Origin: Halobacteriales archaeon QS_4_69_31
GTDB lineage: Archaea; Halobacteriota; Halobacteria; Halobacteriales; Haloarculaceae
Direction: 5' to 3'
Assembly (NCBI GenBank): GCA_003021655.1
Contig: PXRP01000046.1
Coordinates: 1,460-38,733 of the forward strand
Length of the DNA stretch: 37,274 nucleotides
Shown: positions 1 to 7,637 of the stretch, in pieces
Layout: every line of letters starts with the position of its first letter
How positions within the stretch are numbered: the stretch's first letter is position 1
Program-made: the position numbers and the translations under genes
Notes under the pieces: model-generated
What the model was told of the DNA's origin: nothing
The model's input: only the letters and a program-made list of their open reading frames with translations
Database searches by the model: none

Positions 1-3
1 TGA

Positions 4-22
4 CGAGAATCTTCGATTCTCG
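4..22. repeat. Small perfect hairpin at window start
   Basis: The 8-base arms CGAGAATC (4-11) and GATTCTCG (15-22) flank a TTC loop. It could be a transcription terminator of a gene left of the window or part of a dispersed repeat. No T-run follows it, and the sequence does not fit a tRNA T-arm. Confidence 0.4.
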
Positions 23-323
23 AACCACAGAAAGGGCAGGCAGGCCGATGGCACGGCCCGTGTCCGTCCACGCTCAAACTGTGGGCGGTCGTCCGATGCA
101 GTTTCGGGCGCTGTGCAAGGAGATACCGTGTCCCTGTCGGGACGCCGAATCCGCCACACCCCTCGTGGGGGCTCACGTACCAAGCACGAACCGGAGTACG
201 CCCATGCGGCGGAATCTTGCCACCGTTGGTGTCGGGACCGCCCGGCCCCGAGCGCGTGGAAACCTCGGCGTTCACACCGAGGAGGATGTCATTCCCCGTT
301 GCCGTCGGTTGCGCGCCCCGGAG
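23..323. other. Intergenic stretch without a recognisable gene
   Basis: No reading frame here looks like a haloarchaeal protein. The open frames are Arg/Pro-rich by-products of high GC, or run antisense to the Fe-S scaffold gene. No tRNA or convincing promoter was seen. Confidence 0.5.
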
Positions 324-752
324 TCAGTCGTCGTCTTCGGTCGTCGTCTTCTCGACGTCGAGTTCCCCGAAGTAGATGTCGGTGCCGTCCTGTGCGACCT
401 TCTCCGCGAGGACGGCACACTTGACCCGCATCGGGGAGATGTCGACCCCGAGCATGTCGATCACGTCGTCCCTGTCCATCGTCCGCAGGTCCTCGACGGC
501 CATCCCCTGGAGTCGCTCCGAGAGCATCGAGGCCGACGCCTGCGAGATCGCACAGCCGTCCCCCCGGAAGGCGACGTGTTCGATCGTCTCCTCGTCCTCC
601 GAGAGGACGACATCCATCTCGATCGTGTCCCCACACATCGGGTTCTCCCCGGTGTGGGTGAACGTGGCGTCCTCGATCTCCCCGTAGTTGCGCGGGTTCT
701 TGTAGTGGTCGAGGATCTGCTGTCGGTACATGTCCGAGCCGCCGATACCCAT
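324..752 (-). CDS. Fe-S cluster assembly scaffold, IscU/SufU type
   Basis: This 142-residue protein is a cytoplasmic scaffold on which Fe-S clusters are built from iron and desulfurase-derived sulfur. The three conserved ligand cysteines are visible: Cys40 (ENPMCGD, followed by Asp42), Cys67 (GDGCAIS) and Cys112 (RVKCAVLA). Length and spacing fit the SufU-like branch of the family. The ATG at 752 is preferred because the extra upstream codons are basic and atypical; a second ATG seven codons in (MYRQQ) is the alternative. A T-rich box about 28 bases upstream (779-786) would suit a leaderless transcript. The desulfurase SufS lies 3.3 kb away on the same strand, so the two probably cooperate although they are not one operon. 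Family assignment is firm; the exact physiological role is inferred. Confidence 0.9.
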   Translation of the reverse strand: MGIGGSDMYRQQILDHYKNPRNYGEIEDATFTHTGENPMCGDTIEMDVVLSEDEETIEHVAFRGDGCAISQASASMLSERLQGMAVEDLRTMDRDDVIDMLGVDISPMRVKCAVLAEKVAQDGTDIYFGELDVEKTTTEDDD

Positions 753-969
753 AGTGGTACCTGATAGGCGCCACCGCCGGAAAAGGATTCCGAGGCAGCG
801 TCTGCGGGCGACCACGCCGCCCGGCGGCGGTCGTCCCGACAGTCGCTGCGGCGTCGGTCACGCGGGTCGGGGTGTGAGGGACCCGTCTCGCACGACGTGT
901 TCGCAAAGTGAATCTACGCGGAAGATTATTACGTTCGTTTCAAAAAGTGTATGGCCAGGGTATCGGGAG

Positions 970-2226
970 ATGTTTGACCGAGTGAGCGATATCGGGGGCT
1001 TCACTGGCTCCGGCGACGGGGACGCCGACGCGAGTGACATGCCCGATGTCTTACGGGAAGGCGAGCGGTCGGCCCACGTTCTCGCGAACGACGGGACGAT
1101 CGAGTGCACCAAGGACGGGCGGACAACGAAAGTCGAACCCAACGGCGACGCGCGGGCGTACCTTCTCGTGACCGACGAGCGGGTTCTCTGTCTACTGGGT
1201 GACCAGCCCGAGACGGCCGAGATCGGGATCGAGATGACGGACTATGTGGCTTCGGACGTCCGGAAGGGGCTGTTGAGTAGCAAACTCCAGGTAGTCGCCG
1301 ACGACGAGGAGGTCGTGTTCGCGCCCGACGACGGGGACATCGACGCCTGCGGGGAGTACCTCGAGGGCGTCGCCTCGTGCTGGACCGACATGGACGACGC
1401 GGTCACGAACGCCCGCGGGATGGTCGACGCGTTCGAACAACGAGTCAGCGACGGCGAAGCCGAGGACCAGTGGTTCAGCAACGTGAAATCGCGCCTCGCG
1501 AACGCGCGGTCCTACGCCACGCGCTACCCCGAGGCACCCGAGCGGAAGATCCACGAGCGGGTCGCCGAGGCCGAGACGGAACTCTACAACCGCCGCGTCG
1601 AGGCCTGGATCAACCGCATCGAGGCGTGTTACGGGACCATCGAACCGGCGCTCGACGACGGCGACTACGACGAGGCCTGTCACATGTACGCCGAGGCCGC
1701 TGCCGCCGTCGAGAGCGCGCGGAACGCGCTCGACGACGTCGACGAACCGCCCGCGGACACGGCCGACCGGGTCGACGACCTCGCGGCGGACCTGCGGGCG
1801 GTCGGCGAGCGGTTCCTCGCCGAGACCAGCGACGCGTGCGAGCAGGCGCTCGCGGCCGACGACCCCGACGTCGCCGTCGAGTCCTGGGAGACGGCGTTCG
1901 ACCGCTACAGTGCCGCGGCCGAGGCCGAGTGGAACGGCCACGCGCCCGTCGACGGCGACGCCATCGAACTCCAGTTGACCTGGGTCACCGCCAGCCTGCT
2001 CGACGAGCTGGACGCCCGCGCGTCGGCGCTCGAACAGCGGGGTGACGACTGCGAGGACGCCGACGAGGCCCAGGCGTACTACGAAGACGCGATGGCGTGG
2101 TTCGAGCGCGCCGACGAGTTCGCCGTCGAACACCCCGAGCGCACGCCCGCCGAGTTCGACGCGGCCGCCGACCGTGTCGAGGACAAGAAGCTCGAAGCCG
2201 CCGGCTGGGAGTTCGGCAACGCCTGA
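970..2226 (+). CDS. PH-like domain plus helical-repeat protein, function unknown
   Basis: A 418-residue acidic protein that I cannot name. Residues about 25-120 read as a beta-rich domain in which a segment ending YLLVTDERVLCLLG resembles the bacterial PH-like fold, where the protein appears as a lipid or protein docking module. Residues about 140-410 are almost wholly helical and charged, with repeated units of roughly 35-40 residues (for example DDGDYDEACHMYAEAAAA) like TPR or coiled-coil segments. There is no signal peptide or membrane segment. The ATG at 970 is chosen because the longer frame to 730 runs antisense to the Fe-S scaffold promoter and is Arg-rich; an ATG at 951 is out of frame. 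It is divergent from the scaffold gene. Confidence 0.75.
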   Translation: MFDRVSDIGGFTGSGDGDADASDMPDVLREGERSAHVLANDGTIECTKDGRTTKVEPNGDARAYLLVTDERVLCLLGDQPETAEIGIEMTDYVASDVRKGLLSSKLQVVADDEEVVFAPDDGDIDACGEYLEGVASCWTDMDDAVTNARGMVDAFEQRVSDGEAEDQWFSNVKSRLANARSYATRYPEAPERKIHERVAEAETELYNRRVEAWINRIEACYGTIEPALDDGDYDEACHMYAEAAAAVESARNALDDVDEPPADTADRVDDLAADLRAVGERFLAETSDACEQALAADDPDVAVESWETAFDRYSAAAEAEWNGHAPVDGDAIELQLTWVTASLLDELDARASALEQRGDDCEDADEAQAYYEDAMAWFERADEFAVEHPERTPAEFDAAADRVEDKKLEAAGWEFGNA

Positions 2227-2236
2227 CTCTTCTCCG

Positions 2237-3007
2237 CTACCGCGCCACGACCACCACTGTTTCGGCGTCCATCGTCAGCTCGCACCCGTCGAAGCCGCCG
2301 TACAGCGAGACGTCCCCGAAGCCCGCGCGCTCGCACAGCTCCCGCAACACCGCCGGCGCGTAGATGCGGTTCTCCCACTCGAGGCGGTCGACGTACTCGT
2401 AGCCGTCGGTCGCGTCGAACAGGTCTAGCCGGGTGTGGAACCGGCCGGTCTCGACGTCGTAGTCGCGCCGCTCGACGAACAGGCGACCCGCCTCCTCGTC
2501 CTCGCTGACACCGGATTCCTCGAAGTTCGCCAGGTAGAAGTCCTTGTTCGAGCACTCGACCGCGAGGGCGCCGTCCGCGGCCAGCAGTCGGTTGGCCGCC
2601 GCGAGCAGTCGCTCGTCGGTCTCGCGGTCGTAGTACCCCAGCGAGTTCCAGAAGCTCGTCACGAGGTCGTAACTCCCGGTCCACTCGTCGAGGTCCCGGA
2701 GGTCGTGCTCGTGGAACGTTGCGCGCTCGGCGAGCCCGCGGTCGCGTGCGTACTCGCGGGCCCGCTCGACGAACGCGGGCGAGAAGTCAAGCCCCTCTGC
2801 GTCGACGCCGCGGTCGGCGAACGCGAGGACGTGCCGGCCGGTCCCGCAGGCCAGGTCCAGCGCCGTCGCCGGGTCGAGGCCGTGCTCGTCGGCGAGCACC
2901 GCCAGTAGGCCGTCGGCCTGCTCGTCGGCCGCGTCGAACCGCTCGGCGAAAAACTCCGCGTACAGGTCGGTCTGCTCTCTGAACAGCCGCTCGGTCCAGT
3001 GGGGCAT
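2237..3007 (-). CDS. Class I SAM-dependent methyltransferase
   Basis: A 256-residue protein with the Rossmann methyltransferase signature. Motif I is ALDLACGTGRHVLAF (about residues 51-65), the acidic residue after strand 2 is in GLDFSP, and a post-motif YDLVTSFWNSLGYY is typical of Methyltransf_25/31 enzymes. The substrate is not evident; small molecules or lipids are usual for this shape. The start ATG at 3007 (MPHWTER) is preferred over a longer frame with a basic, Gly/Pro-rich extension. It faces the helical protein gene tail to tail with 10 bases between stops. The C-terminal part (YGGFDG, then a strand ending VVVVAR) matches the end of the other methyltransferase at 9943-10692, suggesting paralogues. 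Confidence 0.8.
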   Translation of the reverse strand: MPHWTERLFREQTDLYAEFFAERFDAADEQADGLLAVLADEHGLDPATALDLACGTGRHVLAFADRGVDAEGLDFSPAFVERAREYARDRGLAERATFHEHDLRDLDEWTGSYDLVTSFWNSLGYYDRETDERLLAAANRLLAADGALAVECSNKDFYLANFEESGVSEDEEAGRLFVERRDYDVETGRFHTRLDLFDATDGYEYVDRLEWENRIYAPAVLRELCERAGFGDVSLYGGFDGCELTMDAETVVVVAR

Positions 3008-3070
3008 GGCGTAGCTGTCGGCGGAGCGGGACAAAAACTCCGCGCCGGGGTGTGAACGGCCCCCACGCTT

Positions 3071-3155
3071 TCGGACCCCGCGGGGTGGCGCCGGCGGACC
3101 CGGACTCACAGGGTCGGACGCTCCCGGGTCGGACCCCGCGGGGTGGCGCCGGCGG
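3071..3155. repeat. Two-copy 27-bp direct repeat
   Basis: A 27-base sequence beginning TCGGACCCCGCGGGG and ending GGCGCCGGCGG occurs at 3071-3097 and again, identical, at 3129-3155 (58-base period). It is GC-only palindromic sequence in the gap between the methyltransferase and the ferredoxin gene. No coding role is visible. Confidence 0.7.
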
Positions 3156-3208
3156 TCTCGGGGCGCGGGACTGGGCCGACCCCCGAGCGCTCGCCCCGGT
3201 CGTCCGTA

Positions 3209-3859
3209 TCAGTCGTCGGCGTAGGCCTGTTTGAACGGCCGGGGCGGCAGGAGGAGTTCTTCGAGTTCGGGGACGTCCTTGACGTTGTAGACGACCTTCA
3301 GTTCGGAGGCGGTCGGGATGCCGTTACACGACAGCTGGAAGCCCCGGCCGACCATCTCCTCGGGGAGGACAGTGTCGACGCGGGTGGTCATCGACCCCTC
3401 GGTGAGGTACACCGCACAGTTCGCGCAGGCGCCGCCCCGGCAGGCGAACGGCCAGGCCCAGCCGCGGCGTTCGGCGGCCTCCAGCAGCGACTCGCGCGGG
3501 CGGACCCGGAACTCGCCGTAGTCGACCTCGCCGAGGCCGGCCGCCGCGGCCTTCTCGAACAGGTCCGGGTCCCGCAGGTCCCACCCGTGGTCGTCCAGCA
3601 CCGCGTAGTTGAGGTATTCGACGTGTGCGCCGGGTCGGGGTTTCTGCCGTTCGCGACTCCCGCGGTCGCCGCCCGTCGCGTCCTCGTCGGGCTCGTAGCC
3701 GCCGATGATCTCCTCGTAGGCGGCCTGGACGCGCATGAACGCCTCGACGGAGCCACCCTGGTCGGGGTGGGCCTCCTTGACGCGCTCCCGGTAGGCCTCG
3801 TTGAGGCGGTCCTCGTCGGCGTCGGGCGCTGTCCCCAGCACCTCGTACGGCGATTCCAC
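3209..3859 (-). CDS. J-domain / [2Fe-2S] ferredoxin fusion
   Basis: A 216-residue fusion. Residues 3-55 form a DnaJ-type J domain (SPYEVLGTAPDADEDRL, with the HPD motif at 31-33), which in the family stimulates the ATPase of Hsp70/DnaK. After a charged linker, residues 79-210 match the haloarchaeal plant-type ferredoxin, including its halophilic N-terminal extension (HVEYLNY...HGW). The cluster ligands are Cys140, Cys145, Cys148 (CRGGACANC) and Cys178. GTG at 3859 is chosen as start because TTTATA lies 25-30 bases upstream, ideal for a leaderless mRNA, and because the J domain begins there; an upstream GTG at 3898 would put the TATA box inside the gene. It is likely an electron carrier tethered to chaperone action; the link to nearby Fe-S genes is inference. 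Confidence 0.88.
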   Translation of the reverse strand: MESPYEVLGTAPDADEDRLNEAYRERVKEAHPDQGGSVEAFMRVQAAYEEIIGGYEPDEDATGGDRGSRERQKPRPGAHVEYLNYAVLDDHGWDLRDPDLFEKAAAAGLGEVDYGEFRVRPRESLLEAAERRGWAWPFACRGGACANCAVYLTEGSMTTRVDTVLPEEMVGRGFQLSCNGIPTASELKVVYNVKDVPELEELLLPPRPFKQAYADD

Positions 3860-3883
3860 GGGTCGGCCTAGCGACAAGAACAG

Positions 3884-3889
3884 TATAAA
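3884..3889 (-). promoter_or_regulatory. TATA box for J-ferredoxin gene
   Basis: TTTATA on the minus strand is centred 27 bases before the GTG at 3859, the spacing expected when transcription starts at the first base of the start codon. Confidence 0.65.
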
Positions 3890-4007
3890 CCTTCCCACCT
3901 CGTACCGGCCGGGACCACGCCCGTACGGCGGCGGGATCGCGCCACACAGTGACCGACCGACCGCTCCTGACGGTCACGGTCGGCGAACCGCGCCGCAAGC
4001 GGTGCAC

Positions 4008-5249
4008 TCAGGCGAACAACTCGCGGGTGGCGTCGACTGCCCTGACCAGTTTGTCGACCTCCTCGCGGGTGTTATAGATGTAGAAACTGGCCCGCGCGGA
4101 GGCCGGAACACCCAGTTTGTCGTGTAGCGGCTGGGTACAGTGGTCGCCGGCGCGGATGGCGACGGCGAAGTCGTTGAGGATCTCGGAGGTGTCGTGGGCG
4201 TGGACGTCCCCGAGGTTGAACGAGACCAGCGCCCCGCGGTCGTCGCCCGGCGGCCCCAGGATATCGATGTCGTCGAACTCCGAGAGCCGGTCGTAGGCGT
4301 ACTCGGCCAGCGAGCGCCCGTGGCGGTCGACGCGCTCCATCCCGATGTCGTCGAGGTAGTCACAGGCCTCGGCCAGGGCGATGCCCTGGCAGATGACGGG
4401 CGTGCCGGCCTCGAACTTCCAGGGGAGTTCGTGCCAGGTCGAGTCCTCGAAGGTCACCTTCGAGATCATCATCCCGCCGTAGAGGTACGGCTGCATCTCC
4501 TCTAGGAGGTGCTCTTTCCCGTAGAGGACGCCGATACCGGTCGGGCCACACATCTTGTGCCCGGAGAACGCGAAGAAGTCGGCGTCCATCTCCCCGACGT
4601 CGACGGGCATGTGGGGCACCGACTGGGCGCCGTCGACGAAACAGAGCGCGTCGTGGTCGTGGGCGAGGTCCGCCAGGTCCGAGACGGGGTTGACCGTCCC
4701 GAGGGTGTTCGAGACGTGGACGACGCTGACCATCTCGGTGTCGTCGGTGACCAGTTCCCGGGCGTGGTCCATGTCGAGGTAGCCGTCCTCGTCGACGCGG
4801 ATGTACTTCACCGTCGCGCCGGTCTTCTTGGCGATCTGTTGCCAGGTCACGAGCGCGGCGTGGTGTTCCATCTCGGTCATGACGACCTCGTCGCCGGGGC
4901 CGAGTTCGGCCAGCCCCCAGGCGTAGGCGATGGTGTTCAGCGATTCGGTCGTGTTCTTCGTGAAGACGACCTCCTCGCGGCCGTCGGCGCCGATGAACTC
5001 GGCGACGCGGTCGTGCGCGTTCTCGTAGGCGATGGAGGCCTCCTGGCTGAGCTGGTGGAGGCCGCGGTGGACGTTGGCGTTGGTGTGGCGGTAGTAGTGT
5101 GCGATGGCCTCGACGACGGGCTCGGGCGTCTGGCTCGTCGCCGAGTTGTCCAGATACGCCAGCTGCTCGCCGTCGAACTCCCGCTCGAGGATCGGGAAGT
5201 CCGCGCGTATCCGCTCGACGTCGAGCACGTCCGTTTCTGAGAGTCCCAT
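4008..5249 (-). CDS. sufS: Cysteine desulfurase SufS
   Basis: A 413-residue PLP enzyme that takes sulfur from L-cysteine, leaving alanine, and passes the persulfide to Fe-S or other sulfur acceptors. Visible landmarks are the N-terminal AYLDNSATSQTPE, the PLP-proximal His pair in MEMEHHAALV-type sequence (about 129-130), DGAQSVPH, the Schiff-base lysine Lys232 in FSGHKMCGP, and the catalytic cysteine Cys371 in RAGDHCTQPL. This last motif is diagnostic of the SufS (group II) class rather than IscS. Length is normal. The ATG at 5249 is the natural start; AT-richer sequence about 25-30 bases upstream may be its promoter. SufBCD are not in the window, so partner genes must be elsewhere. Confidence 0.95.
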   Translation of the reverse strand: MGLSETDVLDVERIRADFPILEREFDGEQLAYLDNSATSQTPEPVVEAIAHYYRHTNANVHRGLHQLSQEASIAYENAHDRVAEFIGADGREEVVFTKNTTESLNTIAYAWGLAELGPGDEVVMTEMEHHAALVTWQQIAKKTGATVKYIRVDEDGYLDMDHARELVTDDTEMVSVVHVSNTLGTVNPVSDLADLAHDHDALCFVDGAQSVPHMPVDVGEMDADFFAFSGHKMCGPTGIGVLYGKEHLLEEMQPYLYGGMMISKVTFEDSTWHELPWKFEAGTPVICQGIALAEACDYLDDIGMERVDRHGRSLAEYAYDRLSEFDDIDILGPPGDDRGALVSFNLGDVHAHDTSEILNDFAVAIRAGDHCTQPLHDKLGVPASARASFYIYNTREEVDKLVRAVDATRELFA

Positions 5250-5442
5250 TACTCGCTACAACGTCCTCGATGGCCAATTTTCCTTCGGTTCGTGCGAACT
5301 CTGTTTGGAAATTCCGCAACGGGGGCCGGCGACCACGGCACCCGTGACGGCCCCGGCCGGTCGCGAGTCCGCCGGCAAGGTCCGGCCGGCGACGGACTCC
5401 GGCAGGCCGGCCGATTGCGTGCCTCCGGCAGGAGTCGCCCGG

Positions 5443-5634
5443 CTACGGGTCCTCCGGCGCGGTCCGGTCCTCGAGGAGAGACCCGACGACGGTCTGGTGG
5501 GCTTTCCGGAGGCGGTAGTGGACTGTCGGGGCCGAGAGGTCGAACGCGTCGGCGATGTCCTCGGCGGTGCTGTCGCGCGGCCACTGGTAGTACCACAGCC
5601 ACGTTCCGAAACTCGCCGACGCCGACGTCGTCAC
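5443..5634 (-). pseudogene. Remnant of a Bat-type HTH_10 regulator
   Basis: Only the C-terminal DNA-binding module survives: YYQWPRDSTAEDIADAFDLS followed by APTVHYRLRKAHQ and VVGSLLED reads as the HTH_10 domain of bacterio-opsin-activator-like haloarchaeal regulators. Those proteins normally exceed 200 residues, with a sensory or ligand domain first; here nothing homologous precedes about base 5604. The first ten codons of the open frame are antisense to another remnant. I treat it as a truncated gene, although the 63-codon frame could still be translated. Confidence 0.6.
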
Positions 5635-5809
5635 CTATAGCCGGTCCGGGGACATGGTCGAACTGTCGAGCAACGCCCGACAGTTGAGACCGTACCTGCA
5701 GCGCGCCGTCGAGACGGACCTGGAAGGGGTCGAAGCCCTGTCACTGGACGGGACCCGGCAGGACGCCGCCCGGGTCGACCGCGTGCTGTCGGGCCTCCGG
5801 AGGTCGCGC
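5606..5809 (+). pseudogene. Possible C-terminal fragment of a winged-helix regulator
   Basis: In the frame of the ATG at 5654, starting upstream of it, the sequence reads LADADVVTYSRSGDMVELSS and continues as a helical tail ending near RVDRVLSGL. The wing-like strand (LADADVVTYSR) resembles the end of ArsR/MarR-type winged helices, and codon use is normal up to about 5805. After that the frame runs into a duplicated piece of the DUF424 gene and becomes meaningless. No start or natural stop belongs to it. The assignment is tentative. Confidence 0.35.
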
Positions 5810-5885
5810 GGTCCGCGGTCTACGTCCACAGGAGTCGCGCGTGGCGAGTACGGTCCGCGGTCTACATCCACAGGAGTTGCGCGTG
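5810..5885. repeat. 34-bp duplication of the DUF424 gene tail
   Basis: Bases 5810-5843 and 5852-5885 are near-identical (two differences), beginning GGTCCGCGGTCTAC. The right copy contains the last eight codons and stop of the DUF424 gene (minus strand); the left copy is an extra tail lying downstream of the true stop. The period is 42 bases. Confidence 0.75.
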
Positions 5886-6152
5886 ACGGGTGCCGTCGAT
5901 GTCGAGGACGTTCTCCTCCTCGACGAAACCGTGGTCGACGGCGAGAGCGACGGCCTCGGCGCCGACGATATTGGCGACGGCACACCGCGCGAGGCTCTCG
6001 ACGACCTCCTGTTCGGTCGCCTCGGGGCCGTCGTAGAACGCGGGGTCGACGGTCAGGGAGACGTCGCCGTCCTCGAAGGTCTCGCCGACCAGACCGGGGT
6101 CACAGACCGAGACGAGCAGCCCCTCTTCGGTGTCGCGCTCGTTGAGCAGCAT
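5862..6152 (-). CDS. DUF424 family protein
   Basis: A 96-residue protein of the archaeal DUF424 family, function unknown, often seen near translation genes in archaea. The N-terminal stretch MLLNERDTEEGLLVSVCDPG and the middle part around CAVANIVGAEAVALAVDHG are the conserved-looking segments. Its ATG directly follows the TAG stop of the TPR gene with no gap, so the two are surely co-transcribed and probably translationally coupled. The last codons have been duplicated downstream (see the 34-bp repeat). Confidence 0.78.
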   Translation of the reverse strand: MLLNERDTEEGLLVSVCDPGLVGETFEDGDVSLTVDPAFYDGPEATEQEVVESLARCAVANIVGAEAVALAVDHGFVEEENVLDIDGTRHAQLLWM

Positions 6153-6881
6153 CTATTCGAGCAGTTCGGCCTCGGCCTCCTGGCGGAGTTCGTCGGCCTC
6201 CTCTGCGAGGTCCTCGGCGCGGTCGTACTCGCCCAGTTCTTCGAGTGCGCGGGCCTTCTCCTCGACGACGTCGGCGTTCCGGAACCCCAGCCGGATGGCG
6301 TTGTCGAAGGCGTTGCGGGCGTCCTCGGCGAGACCCCGCTCCAAGAGGAAAAAGCCACGGTTGTACCACCCCTCGGCGAAGCGGGGGTCGATCTCGACGG
6401 CGCGCTCTGCGTGTTCCAGCGCCTGCTCGGTGCGGCCCGACTCCCAGAGGGCAAAGGCGAGATCCGTCTCGGCGGTCGCGGCGTGCTCGGAGTCGTCGTC
6501 GATGCTGAGCGCCTCGCGGTAGGCGCCGATAGCGGCGTCCCACTCCTCGAGTTCGGCGTGGGCCGCCCCCTTGTTCGTCCAGGCCTCCTGTTCGATCCGG
6601 TCGTCCTCGGCGAAGCGCGCGGTCCGTTCGAGGGCCTCCGTGGCCTGCTCGTAGCGGTTGATCCGCATGTAGCTGAGGCCGACGTCCAGCAGTTCCTCGG
6701 CGTCGACCTCGTCGGCGGCGAGGTTGCGGTCGTCGAGCAGGTCGGTGAGCACGCGCGAGTCGACGGGGTCGACCTTGCCGGTGTCGACGGAGAACTCCGG
6801 CGGGTCGATGTCGAACCCCTCGTAGGGGTCGTCGTACCCCTGCCCTGCGGAGAAGTCGTGCTCGTCCCTGTCGTCGGTCAT
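6153..6881 (-). CDS. Tetratricopeptide-repeat protein
   Basis: A 242-residue acidic soluble protein. Residues about 60-230 hold four to five TPR units, for example EAWTNKGAAHAELEEWDAAI, then AEGWYNRGFFLLERGLAEDA and a last unit with ARALEELGEYDRAEDLAEEA. TPR proteins scaffold protein-protein contacts; no catalytic domain is present. The N-terminal 45 residues are Asp/Gly-rich and probably disordered. The gene leads a two-gene unit with DUF424. Its native upstream region has been replaced by an IS200/IS605-type element whose hairpin begins 19 bases before the ATG, so its promoter is either inside that element or lost. Confidence 0.8.
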   Translation of the reverse strand: MTDDRDEHDFSAGQGYDDPYEGFDIDPPEFSVDTGKVDPVDSRVLTDLLDDRNLAADEVDAEELLDVGLSYMRINRYEQATEALERTARFAEDDRIEQEAWTNKGAAHAELEEWDAAIGAYREALSIDDDSEHAATAETDLAFALWESGRTEQALEHAERAVEIDPRFAEGWYNRGFFLLERGLAEDARNAFDNAIRLGFRNADVVEEKARALEELGEYDRAEDLAEEADELRQEAEAELLE

Positions 6882-6895
6882 AGCTGAATAGCGCG

Positions 6896-7360
6896 GAAAC
6901 CCACCCGTTCACGGGTGGGAGGAAGCGCGTCGGATGCGCTGCAGGCCACCGCGTTCTGGCCCGCTGGCGGTTTTGAGTCGATACGTTTTCGTTGCTTGGG
7001 TGTGTGTATCATGATAGTGCGTTCGGTCCAAACCGGCCCGTTCGCACGGGCCTCCGTAGGCAGGCCCCGAACTCGGGGACAGATGACACCACACCGCTCC
7101 TGCCACGTTATGTGGCGGTGAAGTGCGGGGAGTCCACCGAGAATTAAAGCGGTGTGAGCAAGCGCCTCCGTCTTGGAGAGTGGGCGTCCATACCCCCGTA
7201 CCTCGGCGGGACACAACCCCCCGCTCGGGAGTAGCTGACGGCCGCACAGAACAGTCCGGTCCTGGTGAACTGCTTGCCTGCAACCCGCCCGTGACAGCCG
7301 TGGAGTGTGGGCCGAAACCCCGCTGCGGGGAAAGCCCATGACTTCAGTCATGGGTAGCTT
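6896..7360. mobile_element. IS200/IS605-derived non-autonomous element
   Basis: About 460 bp bounded by two strong hairpins with TTCA loops. The left is CCCACCCG-TTCA-CGGGTGGG (6900-6919, followed by AGGAAG) and the right is CCCATGAC-TTCA-GTCATGGG (7335-7354, followed by TAGCTT), preceded by a third small hairpin, CCCCGCTGCGGGG. Subterminal hairpins without terminal inverted repeats are the hallmark of single-strand-transposing IS200/IS605 elements. No TnpA or full TnpB is present. A plus-strand frame ending at 7341 (VGVHTPVPRRDTTPR and AVECGPKPRCG) may be the tail of a haloarchaeal tnpB, in which case the right end would overlap a guide-RNA-like transcript. Exact borders are uncertain. From 7361 to 7637 I see no gene. 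Confidence 0.7.
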
Positions 7361-7637
7361 ACACACCCGGATACGCGAGCGGGAGGGTTAAGGGCTACGT
7401 CCCGCACGCGCCGGGACGATCCGAACGGCCTCAGGGCGTGGCGTCGGTTTCGTCGCGCGTCTCGGCCTCGCCGAGGCCCAGTCGCTCGTCGTGCCCCGAG
7501 TCCGAGCACGGCGACGAGCAGGGCGGTACACCGTCTGACGGTCCGCTGGAGGGCAGCCGTCGACATGTCCGGTCGTCGGGGGCTCGGAGGCAAAGGCCTG
7601 ACGCCATCCCTAAGACCGGGGCGGGCGAGGGACCCTC

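Noticed and set aside
4-22. tRNA 3' end at the window start
   Set aside because: The hairpin has an 8-base stem and three-base loop, not the 5+7 T-arm, and no acceptor end follows.
48-764. Long plus-strand open frame over the Fe-S scaffold
   Set aside because: It is Arg/Val-rich and antisense to a clear IscU/SufU gene; high GC removes stop codons in shadow frames.
1192-2133. 313-codon antisense frame in the helical protein gene
   Set aside because: The low-complexity Val/Gly/Arg composition mirrors the acidic gene on the other strand.
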